From an uncultured Neisseriaceae bacterium (GTDB taxonomy: Bacteria; Pseudomonadota; Gammaproteobacteria; Burkholderiales; UBA11063), in assembly GCA_937952895.1 (NCBI GenBank), contig CALFYC010000158.1, positions 1 through 7,128 of the forward strand: 7,128 bases of DNA, given 5' to 3'. Of the stretch, positions 1 to 5,173 are shown in pieces. A program made the position numbers and the translations under genes. Numbering within the stretch: position 1 is the stretch's first letter; every line of letters starts with the position of its first letter. Below the pieces are notes generated by a model, which was not told the DNA's origin, searched no databases, and saw only the letters and a program-made list of their open reading frames with translations.

Positions 1-1494
1 CCTATATCAGTTAATACACCACTAATAAGTCCTGGTACAATCACACAAATTACTGTAACAAATAATTCTGTAGTCGGTGGAATTCAAAATCCCTACATTG
101 TTCTTGCCTCATGGCTTAATCAAATTGCAGAGAGTAAAGATTTGGCCTACAATGGTGTTATAAATATGGGCCAAAGTCATACTTTTAGTTTTAGTTTAGA
201 AAGTAACGAATCAACGATAGATTTAGTAAGAGTTAATTATCAAGCTATATTAACTAATCCTATTAGTAATACTCTTCAAATTAAGAGTTTAAATTTAGAG
301 TCTTTCCTAAATCCCAATTTAGATGTCAAAGTAGCTCCAAACCCATTTTATTTACCCTTGATCCAAGATATTTTAATTAATGCTGATTTATGGAGTGATA
401 AGCCAGAAATTCTATCTGCCGGGTATGGTTTTGAAGGTATTGAAGGTGTTCCTCAGGGGGAGAGCTTTGTGATTGCAGCCGGAGGGGCGTGGGAATATGT
501 AACCACTCCTAATCCACCTTATCGAGCACTTACTAGTGCAACAACTTCTCAAGGAGTGTCAACTGCATTTGGCTATCCGACATATTATGCTGATGCAATG
601 CCGATAGTTTTTAGCTGGCCTGTTTTACCAAGTACTGTTAGTCGAACAGATTTTAGTGTAACATTAAATACAGGTGAAGTTGTGACTCCTTATGTTGCAT
701 CAATAAATCCAAATCTTGAATTTAATGAGCGAAGCACGGTAGTTATTTTTGGAGAGTTTGGTAATCGTTTAGCACCTGGGGAAAGTGGTGCGGTTTATCC
801 GATTAATGTAGCAATTGTGGCAAATCTAAAATTAGTAGGACCTAATGGCCCAGTCAGTGCTGTAGGACTTTCTAAAAATAGCACAAACCCATATGAAGCA
901 AATGCTGGACCAACTCTAGTGGCTGCAAAATTAAGTGTAATGTCAATTGATGGTGAAGGTATTGGATGTTGTACTGCTTTTTCTGGTGATTATCCAAATA
1001 ATGGCGTATCTTATTATGGTGAAAGTAATGCACAATATAGATTACGCATTTATACAACAGGTGGATTTTCTCCTGATGGGATTGCATCTGTTCTACCTAC
1101 TGATTTTGCAACATTTTTTAAGATACAAGTTACCGATTCGGATGGTGTTGAATCGTGGTTGACTAATACTGGAACTGTTTATCATTTTCCTGAAGGAAAT
1201 ATTGAAATAGTAGGGCTTGCAGATTTGGGGTTGGCTGGTTCTACATTGAATGATGCATATGTTGAGGATTTTGATAATTATATTGATATCGTATTAAAGG
1301 GTGATCAGGCAGCAATGAGGCTGATTACTGCAGTAGAAATCCCAGCATCTGGCAATTATAAACCATTTTATAATCCAGGAGGCCCTGGCAATAGCCCAAC
1401 CCCTGGAATAGTCTACACTTCTCCGGGACCATATAGATTACAGGCAGTTACTATGGCAATTGATGATCCATTAACTGTTAATTATGGTAATTAA
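1..1494 (+). CDS. Partial gene (5' end missing): large, probably exported beta-rich protein of unknown function
   Basis: The frame is open from the first base with no stop, so the gene begins left of the window; 497 residues are visible, ending in tandem stops TAA TAA. A TTG at 142 could be read as a start but lies inside the open frame and has no clear ribosome site. The protein is rich in Thr, Ser, Asn, Gly, Val and Pro and has no hydrophobic membrane span in the visible part. It alternates short beta-like strands and turns, as surface or secreted proteins do. Visible residues 1-130 look like one beta-sandwich-like unit (ITQITVTNNS near the start). Residues 135-497 look like a second, longer conserved block, with FSWPVLPSTV near 204, a Cys-Cys pair at 323-324, TTGGFSPDG near 353 and a Gly/Pro-rich stretch around 456-470. 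I recall similar conserved hypothetical proteins but cannot name a family. Function is not assigned. No signal peptide can be checked because the N-terminus is absent. Confidence 0.8.
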   Translation, partial: PISVNTPLISPGTITQITVTNNSVVGGIQNPYIVLASWLNQIAESKDLAYNGVINMGQSHTFSFSLESNESTIDLVRVNYQAILTNPISNTLQIKSLNLESFLNPNLDVKVAPNPFYLPLIQDILINADLWSDKPEILSAGYGFEGIEGVPQGESFVIAAGGAWEYVTTPNPPYRALTSATTSQGVSTAFGYPTYYADAMPIVFSWPVLPSTVSRTDFSVTLNTGEVVTPYVASINPNLEFNERSTVVIFGEFGNRLAPGESGAVYPINVAIVANLKLVGPNGPVSAVGLSKNSTNPYEANAGPTLVAAKLSVMSIDGEGIGCCTAFSGDYPNNGVSYYGESNAQYRLRIYTTGGFSPDGIASVLPTDFATFFKIQVTDSDGVESWLTNTGTVYHFPEGNIEIVGLADLGLAGSTLNDAYVEDFDNYIDIVLKGDQAAMRLITAVEIPASGNYKPFYNPGGPGNSPTPGIVYTSPGPYRLQAVTMAIDDPLTVNYGN

Positions 1495-1540
1495 TAAACC
1501 TCACTTAAGTTTAATGAACACAGATCGACTATTCATAGAA

Positions 1541-1575
1541 TTCAGGTTATACTTTATATTGAGTATTATCCAGAA
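1541..1575. repeat. Imperfect inverted repeat upstream of metK promoter
   Basis: Arms TTC-A-GG-TT-ATACT and AGTAT-T-A-T-CC-A-GAA flank an 8-base loop, giving about eleven pairs interrupted by two mismatches and a one-base bulge. It lies between the stop of the upstream gene and the metK promoter. No T-run follows, so it is not a normal intrinsic terminator. It could be an operator, a weak 3' hairpin for the upstream mRNA, or chance in AT-rich DNA. The rest of 1495-1614 shows nothing else I can support. Confidence 0.25.
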
Positions 1576-1614
1576 ATTGCAAAGATAAATTTATAAATAT
1601 TATAGCTTAAGATG

Positions 1615-1623
1615 TGTTATAAT
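1615..1623 (+). promoter_or_regulatory. Extended -10 promoter of metK (TGT-TATAAT)
   Basis: A perfect TATAAT at 1618-1623 is preceded by TG at 1615-1616, the extended -10 pattern. No good -35 hexamer is seen at the right spacing, which is acceptable for an extended -10 promoter. The expected start is about 1629-1631, exactly where the first leader stem (1631) begins. The result would be a metK leader of about 130 nt, long enough to hold a regulatory RNA. Confidence 0.65.
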
Positions 1624-1630
1624 AACCATC

Positions 1631-1692
1631 TAATGGTCGGATTTGTCCCTAGCTTGCTTGGCCATTAATTGGAATTTATAGCTAAATCGGGA
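1631..1692 (+). promoter_or_regulatory. Probable SAM-II riboswitch aptamer in the metK leader
   Basis: Stem P1 is TAATGGTC (1631-1638) with GGCCATTA (1660-1667), eight pairs including one G-U. The 21-base loop contains GATTT (1640-1644) and TCCCTAGCT (1646-1654), then TTGC. Downstream comes TAGCTAAA, two bases, then GGG (1679-1691). From memory, SAM-II aptamers have GAUUU plus ACC and UUGC in the P1 loop and end in AGCUAAAAAGGG, so both halves match in order. A pseudoknot is possible: TAGCT (1650-1654) with AGCTA (1680-1684), and TCCC (1646-1649) with GGGA (1689-1692), leaving AATC unpaired. SAM-II RNAs bind S-adenosylmethionine and usually repress methionine genes, which fits a position before the SAM synthetase gene. 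The motif match and pairings are seen directly; the class call is recognition without a covariance search. The main doubt is that the GGG lies about 70 nt from the start codon rather than next to it. Confidence 0.68.
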
Positions 1693-1751
1693 AACTTTAA
1701 CTTCTTTTCATTTAGCTACGAATAAATTTTATTAAATTTTTTTTCGTAGGA
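1679..1751 (+). promoter_or_regulatory. Expression platform of metK leader: competing hairpins, one covering the Shine-Dalgarno
   Basis: Two mutually exclusive hairpins can be drawn. The anti-sequestor pairs TAGCTAAAT (1679-1687) with ATTTAGCTA (1710-1718), nine perfect pairs. The sequestor pairs CTACGAA (1716-1722) with TTCGTAG (1743-1749), seven perfect pairs. Inside it, AAATTT (1724-1729) pairs with AAATTT (1734-1739). The sequestor covers most of the ribosome site TAGGA (1747-1751), which sits 8 nt before the ATG. The two hairpins share 1716-1718, and forming the first uncovers exactly the TAG of the ribosome site. The first also uses the aptamer's 3' strand, so ligand binding should favour the sequestor and switch translation off. 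No T-run follows the second stem, so the control appears translational. The pairings are observed; the switching order is inferred. Confidence 0.6.
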
Positions 1752-1759
1752 TATATATC

Positions 1760-2917
1760 ATGTCTTCTTATTTATTTACTTCAGAATCAGTTTCTGAAGG
1801 TCATCCAGATAAAGTTGCAGATCAAATTTCAGATGCTATTTTAGATGCTATTCTAACCCAAGATAAATATTCAAGAGTTGCGGCTGAAACGCTAGTTAAT
1901 ACTGGATTAGTTGTATTAGCTGGAGAAATTACTACTAATGCAAATGTTAATTATGCGCAAGTGGTAAGAGATGTAATTAGAAATATTGGTTATACCAAAA
2001 ATGAGTATGGTTTTTCTGCAGATAGTTGTGCAATTTTAGTTAATTATGATAAACAATCTCCTGACATCGCAGCTGGAGTTGATGAAGGTAGTGGGATTGA
2101 TTTAGATCAAGGTGCTGGTGATCAAGGGCTAATGTTCGGTTATGCATGTAATGAAACCCCAACTTTAATGCCATTTTCAATTTATTATTCACATCGCTTG
2201 ATGGAGCGGCAGTCTCACGTCCGGAAATCTGGTAAACTATCATGGTTAAGACCTGATGCTAAAGCTCAATTAACAGTTAGATATGATTCAGTAACTGGTA
2301 AAGTAATTGCAGTTGATACTGTTGTTCTATCAACTCAGCATGATCCAGAGATTTCTTATTCACAAATTAAAGAAGCTGTAATAGAGGAAATAATAAAGCC
2401 GATATTACCCAAAGAGACTTTGACAAAAGATACAAAATATTTAATAAATCCAACTGGGCGATTTGTAATTGGTGGTCCTATGGGCGATTGTGGTCTAACT
2501 GGGCGTAAAATTATTGTAGATACTTATGGTGGAGCCGCTCCTCATGGTGGAGGAGCATTTTCTGGAAAAGATCCATCTAAAGTTGATCGTTCTGCAGCAT
2601 ATGCTGCCAGATATGTGGCAAAAAATGTTGTAGCAAGTGGTCTTGCAACACAATGTCAGGTGCAAATTGCCTATGCAATAGGAGTTGCTAAGCCTGTTGG
2701 AATTAATGTACATACGTTCGGTACCGGTAAGATTGATGATAGAAAAATCGAGCAATCAATTTTAGCCAATTTTGATTTAAGACCAAAAGGAATTATCCAA
2801 GAATTAAACTTATTAAGACCGATTTATAAGAATACATCAAATTATGGGCACTTTGGTCGAGATATTGAAAATTTTAGTTGGGAAAAAACAGATAAAGCAA
2901 AAATTTTAGTTGATTAA
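1760..2917 (+). CDS. metK: S-adenosylmethionine synthetase (methionine adenosyltransferase)
   Basis: This cytosolic enzyme makes S-adenosylmethionine from methionine and ATP, releasing phosphate and pyrophosphate; the product is the cell's main methyl donor. The 385 residues are a full family length. The N-terminal GHPDK motif (14-18) holds the ATP-site histidine and a metal-binding aspartate. Signature GAGDQGLMFGY is at 118-128 and the phosphate-binding loop GGGAFSGKD at 263-271. TGRK near 247-250 and GGAAPHGG near 257-264 are also typical. The whole protein reads like betaproteobacterial MetK. The ATG is chosen because TAGGA lies 8 nt upstream and the protein starts at the family's usual position (SYLFTSESVSEGHPDK). 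It stands alone on its strand, with its own promoter and a leader resembling a SAM-II riboswitch, so feedback repression by its product is likely. No terminator is evident directly after the stop. Confidence 0.97.
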   Translation: MSSYLFTSESVSEGHPDKVADQISDAILDAILTQDKYSRVAAETLVNTGLVVLAGEITTNANVNYAQVVRDVIRNIGYTKNEYGFSADSCAILVNYDKQSPDIAAGVDEGSGIDLDQGAGDQGLMFGYACNETPTLMPFSIYYSHRLMERQSHVRKSGKLSWLRPDAKAQLTVRYDSVTGKVIAVDTVVLSTQHDPEISYSQIKEAVIEEIIKPILPKETLTKDTKYLINPTGRFVIGGPMGDCGLTGRKIIVDTYGGAAPHGGGAFSGKDPSKVDRSAAYAARYVAKNVVASGLATQCQVQIAYAIGVAKPVGINVHTFGTGKIDDRKIEQSILANFDLRPKGIIQELNLLRPIYKNTSNYGHFGRDIENFSWEKTDKAKILVD

Positions 2918-2999
2918 TTTCAGTAAAAATTGATTGTGGATTCAGATAATTTTGTATAAAAGTTAAAAGTTGAATCGTTATTTGAAATTTCCTTAATAC

Positions 3000-3061
3000 A
3001 CTGGTGGTGGTATAAGTTGAAAAGCCCTCCTATTAAATGAATTAACTTACACTACCCCGGT
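3000..3061 (+). ncRNA. Strong imperfect hairpin between metK and the RRM gene; candidate small RNA or repeat
   Basis: The main stem pairs GGTGGTATAAGTT (3006-3018) with AACTTACACTACC (3044-3056), twelve pairs out of thirteen with one G-U and one A-C mismatch. It continues, after a bulged T at 3005, as ACTGG (3000-3004) with CCGGT (3057-3061). The 25-base loop (3019-3043) contains CCTCCT at 3026-3031, identical to the anti-Shine-Dalgarno core of 16S rRNA. A weak promoter may lie just upstream: TTGAAT at 2970-2975, a 16-base spacer, then CTTAAT at 2992-2997. Downstream DNA is T-rich with interspersed G (3061-3078), not a clean T-run. The hairpin lies before the RRM gene's promoter, so it is not part of that mRNA leader. 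It could be a small RNA, the 3' end of metK mRNA, or one copy of a dispersed palindromic repeat. The strand is assigned only from the neighbouring genes. Confidence 0.4.
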
Positions 3062-3117
3062 TTGGGTTTGAGTTTGTCTATAAAGTGGCAAAATAACCAC
3101 AACTATTAATATTCTTA

Positions 3118-3126
3118 TGCTATAAT
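3118..3126 (+). promoter_or_regulatory. Extended -10 promoter of the RRM protein gene (TGC-TATAAT)
   Basis: TATAAT at 3121-3126 is preceded by TG at 3118-3119, the same extended -10 layout as before metK. No convincing -35 is seen. The start would be near 3132-3134, leaving a leader of about 68 nt before the ATG at 3200. Confidence 0.6.
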
Positions 3127-3138
3127 GCAAACTGGTCT

Positions 3139-3169
3139 AAGGAATAACTTTTTAGCTATTTCTTTTTTT
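3139..3169 (+). promoter_or_regulatory. Weak AU-rich hairpin followed by a T-run in the RRM gene leader
   Basis: AAGGAATA (3139-3146) can pair with TATTTCTT (3157-3164), eight pairs including one G-U, with a 10-base loop. T's continue to 3169. The shape resembles a weak intrinsic attenuator or a protein-binding element just inside the transcript. With only two G-containing pairs it would be unstable when warm and firmer in the cold. It may be chance in a very T-rich leader. Confidence 0.25.
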
Positions 3170-3199
3170 AAATTTTATAAATACACAGGACATTAAAAC

Positions 3200-3478
3200 A
3201 TGGATAATAAATTGTTTGTTGCATCACTAAGTTTCAAAATTAGAGATGCTGAATTAACGGAAATTTTTGCTGCAGTTGGAAACGTAGTTTCTGCTAAAGT
3301 TATTCTAGATCGTGATGGTAGAAGCAAAGGCTTTGGTTTTGTTGAGATGGGTACTCAAGAAGAAGCTGAGCAAGCAATTACAAAATTAAATGGTAGTAAC
3401 CATTTTGGCCGTGACATCGTGGTAAATAAGCAAAAGCCACAAGAGCCTAAAACATTTCGTCCAAGAAACGAATACTAA
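3200..3478 (+). CDS. Small single-RRM RNA-binding protein
   Basis: The 92-residue protein is one RNA recognition motif with a short basic tail. The RNP2 strand is LFVASL (5-10), with Ser where Asn is usual. The RNP1 strand is KGFGFVEM (43-50), whose Phe45 and Phe47 are the expected RNA-stacking aromatics. The order RNP2, helix, RNP1, helix (EEAEQAITKLNG), final strand and RPR tail is complete. Such proteins bind single-stranded RNA in the cytoplasm; in cyanobacteria related ones are cold-induced, while in proteobacteria their targets are poorly known. The ATG is supported by AGGA at 3187-3190, 9 nt upstream. The gene is monocistronic, between its own extended -10 promoter and a strong terminator. 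The AU-rich leader would be a plausible site for autoregulation, but nothing in the sequence proves this. Confidence 0.93.
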   Translation: MDNKLFVASLSFKIRDAELTEIFAAVGNVVSAKVILDRDGRSKGFGFVEMGTQEEAEQAITKLNGSNHFGRDIVVNKQKPQEPKTFRPRNEY

Positions 3479-3483
3479 AAATT

Positions 3484-3512
3484 AAAAATGAGTGCAATTG
3501 CACTCATTTTTT
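3484..3512. terminator. Bidirectional intrinsic terminator between the RRM gene and yicC
   Basis: A perfect inverted repeat with arms AAAAATGAGTGC (3484-3495) and GCACTCATTTTT (3500-3511) closes on AATT. Read rightward it ends in TTTTTT after the core stem and terminates the RRM gene 5 bases after its stop. Read leftward it ends in the complementary T-run and terminates yicC. The yicC stop codon (3511-3513) lies within the T-run of the right arm, so the element is shared with no spare bases. Confidence 0.92.
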
Positions 3513-4383
3513 ATAGCACATTTTGAATCTGTTCTCTAATTTGCTCAATTAAAAATTTTAATTCAACTGCATAATTTATAATTTCAATAGATGATGATTT
3601 TGAACTAATAGTATTTGCTTCGCGGTTCATCTCTTGAGTCATAAAGTCAATTTTCTTACCTATCATTCCGCCTTGTTGTATTAAATTTTGGCATTGTTTA
3701 ATATGTGATTTCAGACGAGTTAACTCTTCATCGATATCCGATTTTTGACAAAAATAAGCAAATTCTTGTTGTAGCCGTTGTTCATTAATAATTGATTCAT
3801 TTAATGTATCTAGTAGACGATGCTTAAGTTTTAGTTGATAATCTAATGAAATTTTTGGAATTAATTTGATACATTTATCTACAATCTCATCAATTAAGGT
3901 TATTTTGCTAAGAATACTATTAGCCAACTTATTTCCTTCAATTTCTTGTGAGATAATTAATTCATTAATAACAGTATCAATTTCATTTATGATCATACTA
4001 TTAATTTCATCATATTTGGAAGTAGGTTGAATCAGCATCCCGGGAAAGTTTATTATTTTATCAATACTAGATGATTCAACATTAGGGGTTAAATCTTTAA
4101 TTTGCTGTTCTAAACGCAGATATTCATTTAATAAATTGAGATTAAGTTTAATCTGTAAGTTAGCTAATTCTGATTCTTGACAATGAATTCGAAGTTCAAT
4201 TTTTCCTCGAGTAATTTTGGTCATAATTTTTTGACGTAGCTCTTGATCGATTACACGTAATGGTTCTGGTGACTTAATGCTTAAATCGAAAAATCTGAAA
4301 TTAATTGAACGAATGTCAATTTGAATTAGAAATCCGTCTAAATTCAAATTTTTGTTTGCATAACCAGTCATGCTATAAATCAT
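3511..4383 (-). CDS. yicC: YicC/YloC-family endoribonuclease
   Basis: The protein has 290 residues, the usual length for the YicC family. It opens with MIYSMTGYAN, the family's characteristic N-terminus (SMTGYA or SMTAFA). It closes with DFMTQEMNREANTISSKS and ELKFLIEQIREQIQNV, the conserved C-terminal block whose acidic residues are linked to metal-dependent catalysis. The middle is helical and Lys/Glu/Ile-rich. YicC proteins are cytosolic endoribonucleases; in E. coli YicC has been linked to degradation of the small RNA RyhB. In many genomes yicC sits beside gmk, but here it is alone, convergent with the RRM gene and divergent from grxC. The ATG at 4383 is the family start. The upstream ribosome site is weak (GAAAG about 9 nt before the ATG). 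Transcription probably starts from the extended -10 at 4432-4424. Confidence 0.95.
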   Translation of the reverse strand: MIYSMTGYANKNLNLDGFLIQIDIRSINFRFFDLSIKSPEPLRVIDQELRQKIMTKITRGKIELRIHCQESELANLQIKLNLNLLNEYLRLEQQIKDLTPNVESSSIDKIINFPGMLIQPTSKYDEINSMIINEIDTVINELIISQEIEGNKLANSILSKITLIDEIVDKCIKLIPKISLDYQLKLKHRLLDTLNESIINEQRLQQEFAYFCQKSDIDEELTRLKSHIKQCQNLIQQGGMIGKKIDFMTQEMNREANTISSKSSSIEIINYAVELKFLIEQIREQIQNVL

Positions 4384-4423
4384 TTTTATTCTTTCATATA
4401 TATGTTACAATTGCTACAGTTTG

Positions 4424-4432
4424 ATTATAACA
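4424..4432 (-). promoter_or_regulatory. Extended -10 promoter of yicC (TGT-TATAAT on the minus strand)
   Basis: On the minus strand, 4432 down to 4424 reads TGT-TATAAT, identical to the metK extended -10. The start would fall near 4416-4418, giving a leader of roughly 35 nt. The element ends only two bases before the grxC ribosome site (4434-4440), so the two divergent genes share this 62-base gap. The rightward promoter for grxC is not clear: TATAAC at 4426-4431 would put the start inside the grxC ribosome site. Confidence 0.55.
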
Positions 4433-4445
4433 TAAGGAGAAAATT

Positions 4446-4700
4446 ATGACACAAGTTACGATTTACTCAAAAGAAACTTGTCCATATTGTACTATGGCTA
4501 AGAATTTATTGAAACAAAAAGGATTTAATAATATTAATGAAATACGTATTGATCTAGATCCAGAACAAAAAGATATTATGATTAAAAAAAGTGGAGGAAG
4601 AATGACTGTCCCACAAATTTTTATTGAAGAGAGACACATTGGTGGATTTGATGATTTATCAGCATTAAATCGTAGTGGTGAATTAGATAAATTAAAATAG
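4446..4700 (+). CDS. grxC: Glutaredoxin 3 (GrxC-type)
   Basis: A small 84-residue dithiol glutaredoxin, the normal length for GrxC. It reduces protein disulfides and glutathionylated cysteines using glutathione in the cytoplasm. The active site is CPYC (residues 12-15) after the first strand TIYSKE. The cis-proline motif TVP is at 54-56, followed by QIFI, and the glutathione-binding GGFDD is at 66-70. E. coli Grx3 has Cys in the third position of that last motif (GGCDD), while here it is Phe, removing the extra non-catalytic cysteine. The start is well supported by AAGGAGA ending 5 nt before the ATG. The next gene begins 11 bases after its stop, so the two are almost certainly cotranscribed, pairing a glutaredoxin with a peroxidase it may reduce. 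Confidence 0.95.
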   Translation: MTQVTIYSKETCPYCTMAKNLLKQKGFNNINEIRIDLDPEQKDIMIKKSGGRMTVPQIFIEERHIGGFDDLSALNRSGELDKLK

Positions 4701-4711
4701 GAATAAAGTAG

Positions 4712-5149
4712 ATGTTTGATTTTAAATTACCTTCAACTAGTGGGGTGGATTTTGAGTTGTCTAAATGTAGTAAACCTTTAGTGCTATTTTTCTATCCTAG
4801 GGATAACACTTCTGGTTGTACTGTTGAAAATCAGGATTTTGCAAAACTATATCCCAAGTTTATTAAACTTGGTTTTGAAGTTCTAGGCATCTCGCGTGAT
4901 ACGTTAAAATCACATCATAATTTTAAAAATAAATATAATTTGCCATTTGACTTACTTGCAGATCCAGAAGAAAATGTATGCAATATGTTTAGTGTTATGA
5001 AAGACAAAAAGATGTACGGAAAGCCAGTAAGGGGAATTGAGCGTAGCACTTTCATTTTTGATAAGAAGAAATCAATTATTAAAGAATGGCGTAAAGTATC
5101 TGTAGATGGGCACGCTCAAATGGTGTTAGATTACATTAAAACTCTTTAG
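4712..5149 (+). CDS. bcp: Bcp/PrxQ-type peroxiredoxin, lacking the usual second cysteine
   Basis: A thiol peroxidase that reduces hydrogen peroxide and organic hydroperoxides in the cytoplasm. The 145 residues carry the catalytic motif YPRDNTSGCT, with the peroxidatic Cys at 36, Thr at 33 and the conserved Arg at 111 (IERSTFIF). In E. coli Bcp the resolving cysteine lies five residues after the peroxidatic one; here that position (41) is Gln. Cys90 is 54 residues downstream, matching E. coli Cys99, which is not the usual resolving residue, and Cys19 is extra. The enzyme therefore looks 1-Cys-like and may depend on the glutaredoxin made by the gene just upstream. The N-terminus is about nine residues shorter than E. 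coli Bcp. This start is firm because a TAG lies immediately before the ATG in frame. The ribosome site AGGA (4699-4702) overlaps the grxC stop codon, so the two genes are probably translated together. Confidence 0.94.
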   Translation: MFDFKLPSTSGVDFELSKCSKPLVLFFYPRDNTSGCTVENQDFAKLYPKFIKLGFEVLGISRDTLKSHHNFKNKYNLPFDLLADPEENVCNMFSVMKDKKMYGKPVRGIERSTFIFDKKKSIIKEWRKVSVDGHAQMVLDYIKTL

Positions 5150-5173
5150 TATAAAGCTAACACCGAATCTAAA

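Noticed and set aside
142..144. TTG as the start codon of the first gene.
   Set aside because: The frame continues open to base 1 with protein-like sequence and there is no clear ribosome site, so the gene is simply cut by the window edge.
872..1087. A minus-strand open frame inside the unknown exported-protein gene.
   Set aside because: Its composition is dominated by His, Leu, Tyr and Gln from reading the opposite strand of a real gene. It has no ribosome site or recognisable motif.
1633..1668. An 11-codon reading frame (ATG to TAA) at the start of the metK leader.
   Set aside because: It would be leaderless, has no ribosome site and contains no internal Met or Thr run suggestive of a leader peptide. 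It coincides exactly with the aptamer stem-loop, which explains the sequence better.
1750..1759. Palindrome GATATATATC between the metK ribosome site and its ATG.
   Set aside because: It is a short AT alternation with no sign of a protein-binding consensus; it is expected by chance at this base composition.
2939..2976. GATTCA/TGAATC inverted repeat after metK as a terminator.
   Set aside because: Six pairs with a 26-base loop and no T-run do not form a credible terminator.
3009..3031. AGGAGG on the minus strand as a ribosome site for an unannotated leftward gene.
   Set aside because: No ATG, GTG or TTG lies at a suitable distance downstream on that strand, and no protein-like frame follows.
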